DNA of 64,000 bases. Origin: Pseudomonas sp. PSKL.D1 (lineage in GTDB: Bacteria; Pseudomonadota; Gammaproteobacteria; Pseudomonadales; Pseudomonadaceae). Location: assembly GCF_028898945.1 (NCBI RefSeq), contig NZ_CP118607.1, forward strand, positions 5,194,001-5,258,000. The letters are read 5' to 3'. Position 1 is the stretch's first letter. Each line of letters starts with the position of its first letter. This document shows positions 47,408-58,572 of the stretch, piece after piece. The notes under the pieces are model-generated. The model saw nothing but the letters and a program-made list of their open reading frames with translations. It was not told where the DNA came from and searched no databases. A program made the position numbers and the translations under genes.

Positions 47408-49585
47408 TTAGAAGTCGTACCGCGCACCAACCATCATGCTGCGCGAAGGCCCGTAGAAGTTGAACGTCGAGGTCGACCCCACCCGCGACAGGTAGTCCCG
47501 GTCGAACAGGTTGTTGACGTTCAACGTGGCGGTCAGCTTCGAGGTAACCGGGTAAGACAGCATCGCATCTACCGTCGCGTAGCCCGGCGCATCGATGCGC
47601 ACGCCGCCGTTCTCGGAGTAGAAGTTGCTCATTGCCGAAATGCCACCACCGATGGCCAGGCCATTGAGCGGGCCCTGGCTGATGGTGTACTTGCTCCACA
47701 GCGAGGCCTGGTTACGCGGCATGATGAAGAAGGTGGTTTCGTCATCACCTTTTACAGTGTCGGTCTGCATCCAGGTGTAGCCGGCCAGCAGTTCCCAGTT
47801 CGGCGTCAACTTGCCGCTGACTTCCACTTCGGCGCCTTTGACCCGGGTTTTACCGGAGGCAACGGAGAAGCCGGTGTCCACACCGTCTTCGTCATACGCG
47901 GTGGTGGCGCGGTTTTCGTCGGTCAGGCGGAACACCGAAAGGCGGGTATTGAGGTCGCCACCGAAGTAGCTGCTCTTCAGGCCGAACTCATACTGCTCAC
48001 CCTCACGCGGCTTGAGCACCCGGCCATTGCTGTCGGTATCGGACTGCGGCTTGAACACCTGCGAGTAGCTGGCGTACAGCGCGTGGTTGTCGGTCAGGTC
48101 GTAGACGATGCCGCCGTACGGGGTGAAGCGCCCATCCACGCGTTTATCATCGTTGGTGGTCGCACCGCTGCTGAGAGTGGTGGTGTAGAAATCACCGCGA
48201 TACCAGCTGAAGCGGCCACCCGCGATCAGCGCCAGGCGCTCGATGGGGCGGAACGTGACTTTGGAGTACAGGCCGTACTCTTCCTCTTGCATGCCCGTTT
48301 CGGTGCTGTAGTTCGGCGACGGCTTGTTGAACTGCGTCGGCGAGTACGTGTTCACGTTGATCGAGCCGAGGTTGGTGGTGCCGTTGAGGTACTCGGTGTC
48401 GTAGTTCTTGTAGTCGGTGCCCACCACGAACTCGCTGACCTGGCCGAAGGTTTCAAACGGCTGGCTGTAGCTGGCGTCCAGGGAGTAGGTGTCCTGGGTG
48501 AAGTCGCGGGCGCTGGCGCGCTCCGAATTGGCACCGGTGGTGGCGTTGGTTGCGGTGAAGGCATACAGGTAATTGGTGTCGCGGTGCGAGCCACGGGCGG
48601 CAACGCGGCCATAGCCGCCGTTGTCGAAGCGGTGGGTCAGCTCAGCGACCAGGTCGGTGGTCTTGCCGTCGAAGTAGTTCCAGTCGGCGCCCAGGAAGCG
48701 GGAATGGCTGAAGTCTGGCACTTCACCCGAGAGCGACGCCGGGTAACCGTTGTGCGGGGTGATGTTCTTCACCTCGTGCATCAGGCCGAAAGACAACGTG
48801 GTGGCGTCGTCCAGGTCAATGTCCAGCGCACCGTAGTAGGTGTTGCTGGTGTTGGCGTTGTAGTCCACTTCGCCATTGGTGTCGTCACGCGAGGCAACAA
48901 AACGCCCGCGTACACGGCCAGCGTCATCCAGCGGGCCGCTCAGGTCGATTTCTTCGTGGTTGGTGTCCCAGGTGCCGTAGGCCGCTTCGACATGGCCCTG
49001 GAACTCGGCGGTCGGGCGCTTGCGCACCATGTTGACGATGCCACCCAGCTCGCTGGTGCTGCTGAACAGGCCGGCCGGGCCGCGCATGATTTCGACGCGG
49101 TCGAACGCCGCCAGCGAAGGCACGGTGCCGAAAATACTGGCCATCGGAGCTGGCAGGCCGTCGATGTTGAATTCGCTGTACTCGTAGCCACGGGCGTAGA
49201 TCGACGAACGGCCACTGTCGTTGGTCAGGGTACGCAGGCCTGCGGTGTACTTGGCCAAGTCATCCAGGTGCACGAACTGGCGGTCCTTGACGTAGTCCTG
49301 GGTGTAGACAGTGATCGACTGGGGGATGTCCTTCAGAGCGGCCGGGGTCTTGGTGCCCACGGTGGCGGCATCGACGCTGTATCCGCCGGTTTGCTCCGAT
49401 GGCAGCATGTCGTACAGGCGGTTACCTTCGATGGTCAGGGCCGGTAGATCGAGCGAATTGTCCTCTGCTGCGGCCTGGGTCGCGACCGTTTCGGCCAGTG
49501 CCGATAACGAAAATGGCGCCAGCAGCCCCAGCACCAACCAGCCCCGAACCCGACGCGTGCTCCCCACACCTTTGAAACCGCTCAT
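47408..49585 (-). CDS. TonB-dependent ferric siderophore receptor (FhuE/FpvA-like)
   Basis: The 725-residue outer-membrane receptor has a signal peptide (cut after LSALA), a plug with IPQSITVYTQDYVKDRQ and FNIDGLPAP, and a barrel ending VGARYDF with terminal Phe. The plug resembles FhuE/FpvA/FoxA receptors for hydroxamate-type siderophores. No extra N-terminal signalling domain is seen, so control probably comes from the divergent two-component genes. The start at 49585 follows AAAGGTG, and a possible Fur box lies 15 bases upstream. Confidence 0.9.
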   Translation of the reverse strand: MSGFKGVGSTRRVRGWLVLGLLAPFSLSALAETVATQAAAEDNSLDLPALTIEGNRLYDMLPSEQTGGYSVDAATVGTKTPAALKDIPQSITVYTQDYVKDRQFVHLDDLAKYTAGLRTLTNDSGRSSIYARGYEYSEFNIDGLPAPMASIFGTVPSLAAFDRVEIMRGPAGLFSSTSELGGIVNMVRKRPTAEFQGHVEAAYGTWDTNHEEIDLSGPLDDAGRVRGRFVASRDDTNGEVDYNANTSNTYYGALDIDLDDATTLSFGLMHEVKNITPHNGYPASLSGEVPDFSHSRFLGADWNYFDGKTTDLVAELTHRFDNGGYGRVAARGSHRDTNYLYAFTATNATTGANSERASARDFTQDTYSLDASYSQPFETFGQVSEFVVGTDYKNYDTEYLNGTTNLGSINVNTYSPTQFNKPSPNYSTETGMQEEEYGLYSKVTFRPIERLALIAGGRFSWYRGDFYTTTLSSGATTNDDKRVDGRFTPYGGIVYDLTDNHALYASYSQVFKPQSDTDSNGRVLKPREGEQYEFGLKSSYFGGDLNTRLSVFRLTDENRATTAYDEDGVDTGFSVASGKTRVKGAEVEVSGKLTPNWELLAGYTWMQTDTVKGDDETTFFIMPRNQASLWSKYTISQGPLNGLAIGGGISAMSNFYSENGGVRIDAPGYATVDAMLSYPVTSKLTATLNVNNLFDRDYLSRVGSTSTFNFYGPSRSMMVGARYDF

Positions 49586-49599
49586 GACACACCTTTCGC

Positions 49600-49618
49600 C
49601 TAAATGATATTGAATCGC
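49600..49618 (-). promoter_or_regulatory. Possible Fur box upstream of the receptor
   Basis: CTAAATGATATTGAATCGC matches the 19-bp Fur consensus at about 11 positions, with AATGATA intact. It lies just before the receptor start. Confidence 0.45.
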
Positions 49619-49767
49619 AAACGACATATTTTGCTTTTTGCGAACGATACCGGACGAAAATCGGGGTTGCAGCAGGATTAACCTTCTTAACACATCAAGG
49701 CGATTGCCCTCCCCATCTGGCAATGGGATGATCGCCAACTGATACAAGTTCTCATTCAAGGCTTCCC

Positions 49768-50460
49768 GTGCCCACCTCACTTCTCCTCGCCGAAGACGAC
49801 CCGCGTTTGCGTCAGGACCTGGAACGCCACTTCCTCAACCGGGGTTTCGTGGTACAGGCCTGCGCCAGCGGCACCCAGGCCCTGAGTGCGATCCAGCAAA
49901 CACGCTTCGATCTGGTTTTGCTCGACATCATGCTCCCCGGCATCGACGGCCTCAGCCTGCTGGACGAGCTGCGTCGCCAGCAAGCGGTGCCCGTCATGCT
50001 GATGTCGGCACTGGGCGCCGAGCAGGATCGCATCAGCGGGTTTACCCGTGGCGCGGACGATTACCTGCCCAAGCCATTCAGCCTGGCAGAGCTGAACGCG
50101 CGGGTGGATGCACTGCTGCGGCGCGTGGCGTTCGATCGCGGGGCCGCCATTCAGCCTCAAGCCCACACGGTCACGCTGGACCATGACCAGCAAGACGTTG
50201 TGCACCAGGGCAAAAACGCCGGGTTGACGGCCTCCGAGTTCCGCTTGCTGGCCACGCTGCGCGCCCACCCGGGGGAGGCCTTGAGCAAACCGTTCCTGTA
50301 CCAGACCGTGCTGCACCGGGCCTACACCCGGCTGGACCGCGGCCTGGATGTGCACGTGTGCAACTTGCGCCGCAAGCTGGCCGACATCGGTGCCCAGCAT
50401 CTGCAAATCCAGGCTGTGCGCGGTCAAGGTTATATCCTGGTCGACACGGAACAGCCCTGA
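49768..50460 (+). CDS. OmpR-family response regulator
   Basis: The 230-residue regulator has a receiver domain (acidic pocket D10-D11, phospho-acceptor Asp53 in LLDIMLPG, Lys102 in LPKPF) and a winged-helix DNA-binding domain with LTASEFRLLATL and RGLDVHVCNLRRKL. It starts with GTG at 49768. It is divergent from the receptor and overlaps the sensor gene by one base. The pair resembles PfeRS/PirRS systems that sense a ferric siderophore. Confidence 0.9.
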   Translation: MPTSLLLAEDDPRLRQDLERHFLNRGFVVQACASGTQALSAIQQTRFDLVLLDIMLPGIDGLSLLDELRRQQAVPVMLMSALGAEQDRISGFTRGADDYLPKPFSLAELNARVDALLRRVAFDRGAAIQPQAHTVTLDHDQQDVVHQGKNAGLTASEFRLLATLRAHPGEALSKPFLYQTVLHRAYTRLDRGLDVHVCNLRRKLADIGAQHLQIQAVRGQGYILVDTEQP

Positions 50461-51806
50461 TGCGCCGCCACCCCTTGCTGTGGAAACTGGCAGCGCTGCA
50501 GGTCAGCTTCTGCCTGCTGCTGACCTGGCTGATCTGGACCTGGGGCCTGTCGGTGGAACGCAGCACCTATTTCCTGTCCCAGGCCGATCAGGACTACCTT
50601 GCGCGCTATGCGCAACAAGCGGAGCAGGCCTGGCACGACGGTGGCCAGGCCGGCGCCGAAGCGTTTCGCCGCAAACTGGAACAGGCCGAAAACACCTGGG
50701 CGGTGCTGCTCGGGCCACACCTGCAAAGCCTGGGCACCACGCCACTGAACGCCGAAGAAGCCAGCCACCTGACCTTCATGCGCAAACTCGACTGGCCGAT
50801 GAGCCGGCGCCTGCAGGATGAACTGCCCTACGTCAGCATTGAGTTCCCGCAACACCCCGAAGAGGGCCGTTTGGTTCTGCAGTTGCCCGAGCGCCTGCTG
50901 CCCACCGGCCTCACGCCCTGGACCCACATCATCACCCACGGCGTTGCCCCCACGCTACTGGCGCTGCTGCTGGGCCTGGCAATCTATCGCCAATTGGTCG
51001 TGCCGCTGAACCGCCTGCGCGACCGCGCCGACGCCTTGCGCGCCGACGATCTGGACAGCCCTGGCCTGCCGCTTCAGGAGCGGCGCGACGAGCTGGGCGA
51101 ACTGGCGCAAGCCTTCGAACACATGGCCGGGCGCCTGCGCCAAAGCCTGGAGCAGCAACGCTTGCTGCTGCGCACACTGTCCCACGAGCTGCGCACGCCC
51201 CTGGCCCGCCTGCGCATCGCCCACGACAGCGACTTGCCGCCCGCCCAACTGCGCGAACGCCTGGATCGCGAGGTCAACGACATGCAAAAGCTGCTCGAAG
51301 ACACCCTCGACCTCGCCTGGCTGGACACCGAGCAGCCGCAACTGCCCACCGAGCCGGTGCTGATGTTGTCGGTGTGGGAAGCGCTGTGCCAGGACATCTG
51401 TTTCGAAAGTGGTTGGGACCGCGCACGCCTGCCCTGCTCACTCGGCACCGACTGCCTGGTGCAAGTGCACCTGGACAGCCTGGCCCAGGCCTTGGAAAAC
51501 CTGATGCGCAATGCCATCCGGCATTCGCCGGTCGACGGTCGGGTCAGCCTCGATGGCTGGCGCGAAGGTGATTGCTGGCACCTGCGCCTGAGCGATCAGG
51601 GGCCTGGCGTGCCGCCAGCTGACCTTGAGCGCATCTTCAAGCCCTACCAGCGTCTGGCCGACAGCGGCGCAGGCTTTGGCCTGGGCCTTGCCATCGCCCG
51701 CCGAGCCATCGAATTGCAGGGCGGGCGGTTGTGGGCCAGCAACGGGCACCCCGGCTTGTGCCTGCACATGGTGCTGCCAGCGGGCGCCGAGTGTTTAGAA
51801 AGTTAA
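50460..51806 (+). CDS. Sensor histidine kinase of the siderophore locus
   Basis: The 448-residue kinase has two membrane helices (near residues 12-32 and 155-180) around a periplasmic sensor part, then HAMP, the phospho-acceptor His242 in LSHELRTPLARLR, N-box LENLMRNAIRHSP and the G boxes SDQGPGVP and GAGFGLGLAI. Its ATG overlaps the regulator stop (TGATG). The periplasmic part may sense the imported siderophore. Confidence 0.9.
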   Translation: MRRHPLLWKLAALQVSFCLLLTWLIWTWGLSVERSTYFLSQADQDYLARYAQQAEQAWHDGGQAGAEAFRRKLEQAENTWAVLLGPHLQSLGTTPLNAEEASHLTFMRKLDWPMSRRLQDELPYVSIEFPQHPEEGRLVLQLPERLLPTGLTPWTHIITHGVAPTLLALLLGLAIYRQLVVPLNRLRDRADALRADDLDSPGLPLQERRDELGELAQAFEHMAGRLRQSLEQQRLLLRTLSHELRTPLARLRIAHDSDLPPAQLRERLDREVNDMQKLLEDTLDLAWLDTEQPQLPTEPVLMLSVWEALCQDICFESGWDRARLPCSLGTDCLVQVHLDSLAQALENLMRNAIRHSPVDGRVSLDGWREGDCWHLRLSDQGPGVPPADLERIFKPYQRLADSGAGFGLGLAIARRAIELQGGRLWASNGHPGLCLHMVLPAGAECLES

Positions 51807-52760
<954 letters not shown>

Positions 52761-52765
52761 TCTGT

Positions 52766-52857
52766 TCCGGCCCTTTCGCGGGTAAACCCGCTCCCACAGG
52801 GTGGATTGGCCTGCACCCCACCCTGTGGGAGCGGGTTTACCCGCGAAAGGGCCGGGC
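52766..52857. repeat. REP inverted pair between convergent genes
   Basis: GGCCCTTTCGCGGGTAAACCCGCTCCCACAGG-type arm and its exact inverse. This is the GGGTAAACCC variant, with perfect symmetry, between the esterase and rtcB. Confidence 0.9.
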
Positions 52858-52861
52858 CTGC

Positions 52862-54070
52862 TTACCCCTTCACACAAACCACCTGCCGCAGCGTATGCAC
52901 CACTTCCACCAACTCCCGCTGCGCCCGCATCACCGCATCGATGTCCTTGTACGCCATGGGTATCTCATCGATCACGTCCTTGTCCTTGCGGCACTCCACA
53001 TGCGCCGTGGCGCGGCGCTGGTCCTCCACGGTGAAGCGGCTTTTGGCCTTGGTGCGGCTCATCACCCGGCCTGCGCCATGGCTGCATGAGCAGAACGATT
53101 CTTCATTGCCCAACCCTCGCACGATGAAACTCTTGGCGCCCATGGAGCCAGGGATGATGCCCAACTGCCCCTTTTGCGCCGACACCGCGCCTTTGCGCGT
53201 CACCAGCACTTCACGGCCAAAATGCTGCTCGCGCTGCACGTAGTTGTGGTGGCAGTTGACCGCTTCCTGGTTGGCCTCGAACGGCCTGCCCAGCACCTTT
53301 CGGGTAGCTTCGATGACCGCGTGCATCATCAGTTCACGGTTATGCCGGGCGAAGTCCTGCGCCCACTCCACCGCTTCCACGTAGTCAGCGAAATGCCGGC
53401 TGCCTTCCTCAAAGTACGCCAAGTCTTTGTCCGGCAGGTTGGCCAGGTGCTGGCGCATGTCGGCCTGGGCCAACTCGATGAACAGGTTGCCGATGGCATT
53501 GCCCACGCCGCGTGAACCACTGTGCAGCATGAACCACACGCGGTCGGCTTCATCCAGGCACACCTCGATGAAGTGATTGCCGCCACCCAGCGTGCCCAGG
53601 TGATGGCGGTTGTTGGTCTTCTCAAGGCGCGGGTATTTGTCGGTAATGGCCTTGAAACGCCCGGCCAGCTGGCGCCAACACTTATCCGCCACGCCAGGCA
53701 CGTTGTCCCACGCGCCTTGATCATGCCGCCCAAAGGTCTTGCCATGGGGCACGGCCTGCTCGATGGCACTGCGCAACCCGTGCAGGTTGTCCGGCAGGTC
53801 ACGGGCATGCAGCGAAGTGAGCGCGGCAATCATGCCGCAGCCAATGTCCACGCCCACCGCCGCCGGAATGATCGCACCCACGGTGGGGATCACGCTGCCA
53901 ATGGTCGAGCCCTTGCCAAGGTGCACATCCGGCATTACCGCCAGATGCTTGAAGATGAACGGCATCCGCGCCGTATTGAGCAGCTGCCGGCGGGCGTCGT
54001 CCTCCACCGGTACACCATCGGTCCACAACTTGATCGGCTTGCCGCCGGCTACCTGAAGCATGTCCATCAT
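52862..54070 (-). CDS. rtcB: RNA-splicing ligase RtcB
   Basis: RtcB joins 2',3'-cyclic phosphate or 3'-phosphate RNA ends to 5'-OH ends with GTP and manganese. The 402-residue protein has the metal site Cys78 in VGVDIGCGM, GGGNHFIE near residue 162, and the guanylylated His331 in SCSHGAGR. RtcA and the RtcR activator are not adjacent. It is divergent from the FMN riboswitch and ribB. Confidence 0.95.
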   Translation of the reverse strand: MMDMLQVAGGKPIKLWTDGVPVEDDARRQLLNTARMPFIFKHLAVMPDVHLGKGSTIGSVIPTVGAIIPAAVGVDIGCGMIAALTSLHARDLPDNLHGLRSAIEQAVPHGKTFGRHDQGAWDNVPGVADKCWRQLAGRFKAITDKYPRLEKTNNRHHLGTLGGGNHFIEVCLDEADRVWFMLHSGSRGVGNAIGNLFIELAQADMRQHLANLPDKDLAYFEEGSRHFADYVEAVEWAQDFARHNRELMMHAVIEATRKVLGRPFEANQEAVNCHHNYVQREQHFGREVLVTRKGAVSAQKGQLGIIPGSMGAKSFIVRGLGNEESFCSCSHGAGRVMSRTKAKSRFTVEDQRRATAHVECRKDKDVIDEIPMAYKDIDAVMRAQRELVEVVHTLRQVVCVKG

Positions 54071-54127
54071 GTCGATTCCACAAACGCCATGGCCGCATGA
54101 TACCGCCTAAGGTCGTAGGCCAGTGGC

Positions 54128-54158
54128 TTGCCAGCGGGGTGGCACCGTGCGGTATGCT
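54128..54158 (+). promoter_or_regulatory. Possible promoter of the FMN riboswitch
   Basis: TTGCCA and TATGCT are spaced by 19 bases and end 9 bases before the riboswitch. The spacing is long but the position fits. Confidence 0.4.
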
Positions 54159-54166
54159 TGGCCGGT

Positions 54167-54302
54167 CTTCAGGGCGGGGTGAAAGTCCCCACCGGCGGTA
54201 AATCGAAAGATGAGCCCGCGAGCGCCCCGGCCATGCCGGGGGTCAGCAGATCTGGTGCAACTCCAGAGCCGACGGTCATAGTCCGGATGAAAGAAGGCGT
54301 CA
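54167..54302 (+). ncRNA. FMN riboswitch (RFN element)
   Basis: The conserved RFN pieces occur in order: TCTTCAGGGCGGGGTGAAA, GTCCCCACCGGCGGTAAA, GAGCCCGCGAGC, GGTCAGCAGATCTGGTG, TCCAGAGCCGACGGTCATAG and GTCCGGATGAAAGAAGG. FMN binding lowers expression of ribB downstream. Confidence 0.96.
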
Positions 54303-54303
54303 G

Positions 54304-54328
54304 GCAGGGGCCATTCGGGCGCCCCTGC
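54304..54328 (+). terminator. Terminator hairpin of the FMN riboswitch
   Basis: GCAGGGGC and GCCCCTGC form an 8-bp stem with a 9-base loop, followed a few bases later by ATTTTGTTC. It is the likely expression platform. Confidence 0.75.
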
Positions 54329-54382
54329 GCGCGCATTTTGTTCGCCCCGAGACGTTCATCGATCAATCACGAGGAGCGTTTC

Positions 54383-55027
54383 ATGTCCCCTTTGCACCAC
54401 CAGCAATTTCCCAATGTGTCCGCCGCCATCGCCGCCTTCAAGGCCGGCCGCCCCGTGCTGCTGCTGGACGATAACGACCGCGAGGACGAGGCCGACATCG
54501 TCGCCGCCGCTGAAAACCTGCAGTTGCAGACCATGGCCATGATGATTCGCGATTGCAGCGGCATCGTGTGCCTGTGCCTGGACGAAGCCACTGTCGACGC
54601 CTTGCAGTTGGCCCCGATGGTGCCGAACAATCAGGCCCGCCACGGCACCGGTTTCACCGTCACCATCGAAGCGGCAGAGGGCGTGAGCACTGGCGTTTCA
54701 GCGCAGGACCGCATCACCACCATCGAAGCGGCGCTGCGCTCCACTGCCGAGCAGCGGCATATCGTCAGCCCTGGCCACGTGTTCCCATTGCGCGCGCGCG
54801 ATGGCGGGGTGCTGACCCGCCGTGGGCACACCGAAGGGTCGGTGGACCTGGCTCGTTTGGCCGGGTTGCGCCCGGCGGCAGTGCTATGCGAGCTGATGAA
54901 CCCGGATGGCAGCATGGCCCGCGGGGATCAGGTGGCGGTGTATGCGAAGCAATACAATCTGCCGGTGCTGACCATCGAAGAGCTGGCGCGTTGCCGGGAG
55001 GCGATGGTGGAGGTGGAGATGGCTTGA
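54383..55027 (+). CDS. ribB: 3,4-Dihydroxy-2-butanone 4-phosphate synthase RibB
   Basis: RibB makes the four-carbon precursor of riboflavin from ribulose 5-phosphate. The 214-residue protein has the [11 protein letters not shown] motif near residue 30, [16 protein letters not shown], and [17 protein letters not shown], as in DHBP synthase; there is no fused GTP cyclohydrolase domain. GAGGAG precedes the ATG. It is controlled by the FMN riboswitch. ribA lies about 7 kb away on the opposite strand. Confidence 0.95.
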   Translation: MSPLHHQQFPNVSAAIAAFKAGRPVLLLDDNDREDEADIVAAAENLQLQTMAMMIRDCSGIVCLCLDEATVDALQLAPMVPNNQARHGTGFTVTIEAAEGVSTGVSAQDRITTIEAALRSTAEQRHIVSPGHVFPLRARDGGVLTRRGHTEGSVDLARLAGLRPAAVLCELMNPDGSMARGDQVAVYAKQYNLPVLTIEELARCREAMVEVEMA

Positions 55028-55060
55028 GGCGCTTGCCTTCAGGGTGTGGGGGCGCTGAAA

Positions 55061-55180
55061 CCGAGCGCCGCCCGCGCGGCGCATCGCGGCTGAAGCCGCT
55101 CCTACAATTGTTGCAACTTGCCATAACTGTTGCCTTGTAGGAGCGGATTTATCCGCGATGCGGCGCGCAGCGGCGCTCGC
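55061..55180. repeat. REP inverted pair after ribB
   Basis: GCATCGCGGCTGAAGCCGCTC and the inverse GAGCGGATTTATCCGCGATGC, with flanks GAGCGCCGC and GCGGCGCTC extending the pairing. The central spacer is about 30 bases. Confidence 0.9.
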
Positions 55181-55261
55181 TCTGAGACCAAGTCGAGTTT
55201 GCTCCCCCCGCCCCGCTCTGCTAACGTCGCGCCGTTCTGACCAGCCACCGAGACTGTCGCC

Positions 55262-55504
55262 ATGGCCCGCAAAAAAGCCTCCATCGATTTCGAGCAATCC
55301 CTCGCCGACCTGCAAGCCCTGGTCGAGCGCCTGGAGAACGGCGAGTTGTCGCTGGAAGAGTCGCTGGCCGCCTTCGAACAAGGTATTGCCCTGACCCGCG
55401 ATTGCCAGGGCGCCCTGGCCCAGGCCGAGCAAAAGGTGCAGATCTTGCTGGAACGTGACGGCGAACTCGCTGCACAACCGTTCGATGCGGAGCCGGAAGC
55501 ATGA
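55262..55504 (+). CDS. xseB: Exodeoxyribonuclease VII small subunit XseB
   Basis: The 80-residue protein is the small subunit of exonuclease VII. It has the family helices [36 protein letters not shown] and [11 protein letters not shown]. It overlaps ispA by 4 bases, an arrangement (xseB-ispA-dxs) conserved in gamma-proteobacteria. XseA is elsewhere. Confidence 0.95.
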   Translation: MARKKASIDFEQSLADLQALVERLENGELSLEESLAAFEQGIALTRDCQGALAQAEQKVQILLERDGELAAQPFDAEPEA

Positions 55505-56388
55505 TCGGCACTTACCAGGCCAGCTGCCAGGCCCGTGTCGACGCAGCCCTCGAACCCTTTTTCGTAGCGCCCTCCAAAGAGCTCGAACGCCTCTACGCCG
55601 CCATGCGCTACAGCGTGATGAACGGCGGCAAGCGTGTGCGCCCACTGCTTGCCTATGCAGCCTGCGAAGCCTTGGGCGCGCCAGCTGAACACGCCAACGG
55701 CGCGGCCTGCGCGGTCGAGCTGATCCACGCCTATTCGCTGGTGCACGACGACCTCCCGGCCATGGACGACGACGACCTGCGTCGCGGCCAGCCGACCACC
55801 CACAAAGCCTTTGATGAAGCCTGCGCCATCCTCGCCGGCGACGGCCTGCAGAGCCTGGCTTTCAGCGCCCTGCTCGAGCCACGCCTGAGCCCGCAGCCCG
55901 ACCACATTCGCCTGGCCATGGTCCAGGCGCTGGCCAAGGCCGCTGGCCCGGCCGGCATGGTCGGTGGCCAGGCCATCGACCTGGGTTCGGTAGGGTTGAA
56001 ACTGGACCAGCAGGCCCTGGAATACATGCATCGCCACAAAACCGGTGCCCTGATCGAAGCCAGCGTGCGTCTCGGAGCCCTGGCCAGTGGCCGCGCCGAG
56101 CAAGCTCAGCTGGACGCCTTGCAGACTTACGCACAGGCCATCGGCCTGGCCTTCCAGGTGCAGGACGACATTCTCGACGTGGAAAGCGACACCGCCACCC
56201 TCGGCAAACGCCAGGGTGCTGACATAGCCCGTGACAAACCCACCTACCCGGCACTGTTGGGGCTGGACGCAGCCAAGGCCTATGCCCTTGAGCTGCGCGA
56301 CCAGGCGCTGGCCGTGCTAGCCGACTTTGGCGATAACGCCGAGCCGCTGCGGGCTTTGGCGCGCTACATCGTCGAACGCCGCCACTGA
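55501..56388 (+). CDS. ispA: Farnesyl diphosphate synthase IspA
   Basis: IspA condenses IPP with DMAPP/GPP to make farnesyl diphosphate. The 295-residue polyprenyl synthase has [12 protein letters not shown], the first Asp-rich motif [16 protein letters not shown] near residue 82 and the second [11 protein letters not shown] near 220. It overlaps xseB by 4 bases. A REP pair separates it from dxs. Confidence 0.95.
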   Translation: MIGTYQASCQARVDAALEPFFVAPSKELERLYAAMRYSVMNGGKRVRPLLAYAACEALGAPAEHANGAACAVELIHAYSLVHDDLPAMDDDDLRRGQPTTHKAFDEACAILAGDGLQSLAFSALLEPRLSPQPDHIRLAMVQALAKAAGPAGMVGGQAIDLGSVGLKLDQQALEYMHRHKTGALIEASVRLGALASGRAEQAQLDALQTYAQAIGLAFQVQDDILDVESDTATLGKRQGADIARDKPTYPALLGLDAAKAYALELRDQALAVLADFGDNAEPLRALARYIVERRH

Positions 56389-56390
56389 TC

Positions 56391-56487
56391 TGGGGGCCGC
56401 CTTGCGGCCCTTTCGCGACACAAGGCCGCTCCTGCAAGGCATGTGGGAGCGGCCTTGTGTCGCGAAAGGGCTGCAAAGCAGCCCCAT
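56391..56487. repeat. REP inverted pair between ispA and dxs
   Basis: TTTCGCGACACAAGGCCGCT and the inverse AGCGGCCTTGTGTCGCGAAA, flanked by GGGGGCCGC and GCAGCCCC hairpins. This is the same ACACAAGG variant as inside the sigma-54 activator gene. Confidence 0.9.
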
Positions 56488-56565
56488 CGCAGCACCCGTC
56501 TGAATGGGCAGCTTTTACACAATGGGGTAAACTGCCGCGTCTTCACACCTATAACGACTCGCCTG

Positions 56566-58461
56566 ATGCCCACGACGTTTCAAGAGATCCCCCGCGAACG
56601 CCCGGTCACGCCGTTGCTCGACCGCGCTGACACGCCTGCAGGCCTGCGCCGGCTGGCCGAAGCCGACCTGGAGCCCCTGGCCGACGAGTTGCGCCAGGAA
56701 CTGCTCTACACCGTGGGTCAAACCGGTGGGCATTTTGGTGCCGGCCTGGGCGTCATCGAACTGACGATCGCCCTGCATTACGTATTCGACACCCCGGACG
56801 ACCGGCTGGTGTGGGACGTCGGCCACCAGGCGTATCCGCATAAAATCCTCACGGGCCGGCGCAACCGCATGCTGACCCTGCGCCAGAAGGACGGCATCGC
56901 CGCCTTCCCGCGCCGCAGCGAGAGCGAGTACGACACCTTTGGCGTCGGCCACTCCAGCACCTCGATCAGCGCCGCACTGGGCATGGCCATTGCCGCCCGC
57001 CTGCAAAATGACCCGCGCAAATCGATCGCGGTGATCGGCGACGGCGCCCTGACCGCCGGCATGGCCTTCGAGGCGTTGAACCACGCCCAGGAAGTGGACG
57101 CCAACATGCTGGTGATCCTCAACGACAACGACATGTCGATTTCGCGCAATGTCGGTGGCTTGTCCAACTACCTGGCCAAGATCCTGTCCAGCCGCACCTA
57201 TTCGAGCATGCGCGAAGGCAGCAAAAAAGTGCTGTCGCGCCTGCCCGGCGCCTGGGAAATCGCCCGCCGCACCGAGGAATATGCCAAGGGCATGCTGGCC
57301 CCCGGCACCCTCTTCGAAGAATTGGGCTGGAACTACATCGGCCCGATCGACGGCCACGACCTGCCGACCATGATCGCCACCCTGCGCAACATGCGCGATC
57401 TCAAGGGCCCGCAGTTCCTGCATGTGGTCACCAAGAAAGGCAAGGGCTTCGCTCCGGCCGAAGTAGACCCGATCGGCTACCACGCCATTACCAAACTCGA
57501 GCCAGCCAACAAGCCGGCTGCACCGAAAAAGGTTGGCGGGCCGAAGTATTCGGCGGTGTTCGGCCAGTGGCTGTGCGACATGGCCGCTGCCGACAACCGC
57601 CTGGTAGGCATTACCCCGGCGATGAAGGAAGGCTCCGACCTGGTCGCGTTCAGCGAACGCTACCCGGAGCGCTACTTCGATGTGGCGATTGCCGAACAGC
57701 ACGCTGTGACCTTGGCCGCGGGCATGGCCTGTGAAGGCGTCAAGCCGGTGGTGGCGATCTATTCGACCTTCCTGCAGCGTGCGTACGACCAGCTGATCCA
57801 CGATGTGGCCGTGCAAAACCTCGATGTGCTGTTTGCCATCGACCGCGCAGGCCTGGTGGGCGAAGACGGCCCGACCCATGCCGGCAGCTACGACTTGTCG
57901 TACCTGCGCTGCATCCCGGGCATGCTGGTCATGACCCCAAGCGACGAGAACGAGCTGCGCAAGATGCTCAGCACCGGCCACTTGTACAACGGCCCCGCCG
58001 CCGTGCGCTACCCACGTGGCACTGGCCCCAATGCGCCGATCAGCGGCGACCTGGAGCCGCTGGAAATCGGTAAAGGCGTGGTACGCCGTCAGGGCGAAAA
58101 AGTGGCCCTGCTGGTATTCGGCGTGCAACTGACCGAGGCCTTGCAAGTGGCCGAGCAGATCAACGCCACCGTGGTCGACATGCGCTTCGTTAAGCCGCTC
58201 GACGAGGCGCTGGTGCTGGAACTGGCCGCAAGCCATGACATGCTGGTGACCATCGAAGAAAACGCCATCATGGGTGGCGCAGGCGCCGCCGTGGGTGAGT
58301 TCCTGGCCAGCCAGGCGGTGGTCAAGCCGCTGCTGCATCTGGGGTTGCCTGACATTTACGTTGAGCATGCCAAGCCTGCGCAGATGCTGGCTGAGTGTGG
58401 GCTGGATGCGGCAGGTATTGAAGCAGCCGTGAAAGCTCGGATGGACAAGCTGGGCCTGTAG
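56566..58461 (+). CDS. dxs: 1-Deoxy-D-xylulose-5-phosphate synthase Dxs
   Basis: Dxs condenses pyruvate and glyceraldehyde 3-phosphate, the first step of the MEP isoprenoid pathway that feeds IspA, and also supplies thiamine and pyridoxal synthesis. The 631-residue TPP enzyme has [18 protein letters not shown], the TPP motif [15 protein letters not shown] near 160 and the transketolase-like part [18 protein letters not shown]. The start at 56566 gives the canonical length; longer readings run into the REP pair. Confidence 0.96.
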   Translation: MPTTFQEIPRERPVTPLLDRADTPAGLRRLAEADLEPLADELRQELLYTVGQTGGHFGAGLGVIELTIALHYVFDTPDDRLVWDVGHQAYPHKILTGRRNRMLTLRQKDGIAAFPRRSESEYDTFGVGHSSTSISAALGMAIAARLQNDPRKSIAVIGDGALTAGMAFEALNHAQEVDANMLVILNDNDMSISRNVGGLSNYLAKILSSRTYSSMREGSKKVLSRLPGAWEIARRTEEYAKGMLAPGTLFEELGWNYIGPIDGHDLPTMIATLRNMRDLKGPQFLHVVTKKGKGFAPAEVDPIGYHAITKLEPANKPAAPKKVGGPKYSAVFGQWLCDMAAADNRLVGITPAMKEGSDLVAFSERYPERYFDVAIAEQHAVTLAAGMACEGVKPVVAIYSTFLQRAYDQLIHDVAVQNLDVLFAIDRAGLVGEDGPTHAGSYDLSYLRCIPGMLVMTPSDENELRKMLSTGHLYNGPAAVRYPRGTGPNAPISGDLEPLEIGKGVVRRQGEKVALLVFGVQLTEALQVAEQINATVVDMRFVKPLDEALVLELAASHDMLVTIEENAIMGGAGAAVGEFLASQAVVKPLLHLGLPDIYVEHAKPAQMLAECGLDAAGIEAAVKARMDKLGL

Positions 58462-58465
58462 ATCC

Positions 58466-58557
58466 TTGGGGCCGCGTTGCGGCCCTTTCGCGACACAAGA
58501 CGAACGCGCACTCCTGTGGGAGCGGCCTTGTGTCGCGATCGAGGGCGCAGCCCTCGC
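58466..58557. repeat. REP inverted pair, truncated left arm, before btuB
   Basis: The left arm TTTCGCGACACAAG breaks off into ACGAACGCGCAC before the inverse arm GGAGCGGCCTTGTGTCGCGA. It fills the dxs-btuB gap; no cobalamin riboswitch is found there. Confidence 0.85.
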
Positions 58558-58572
58558 AAAAACTGGACTCCC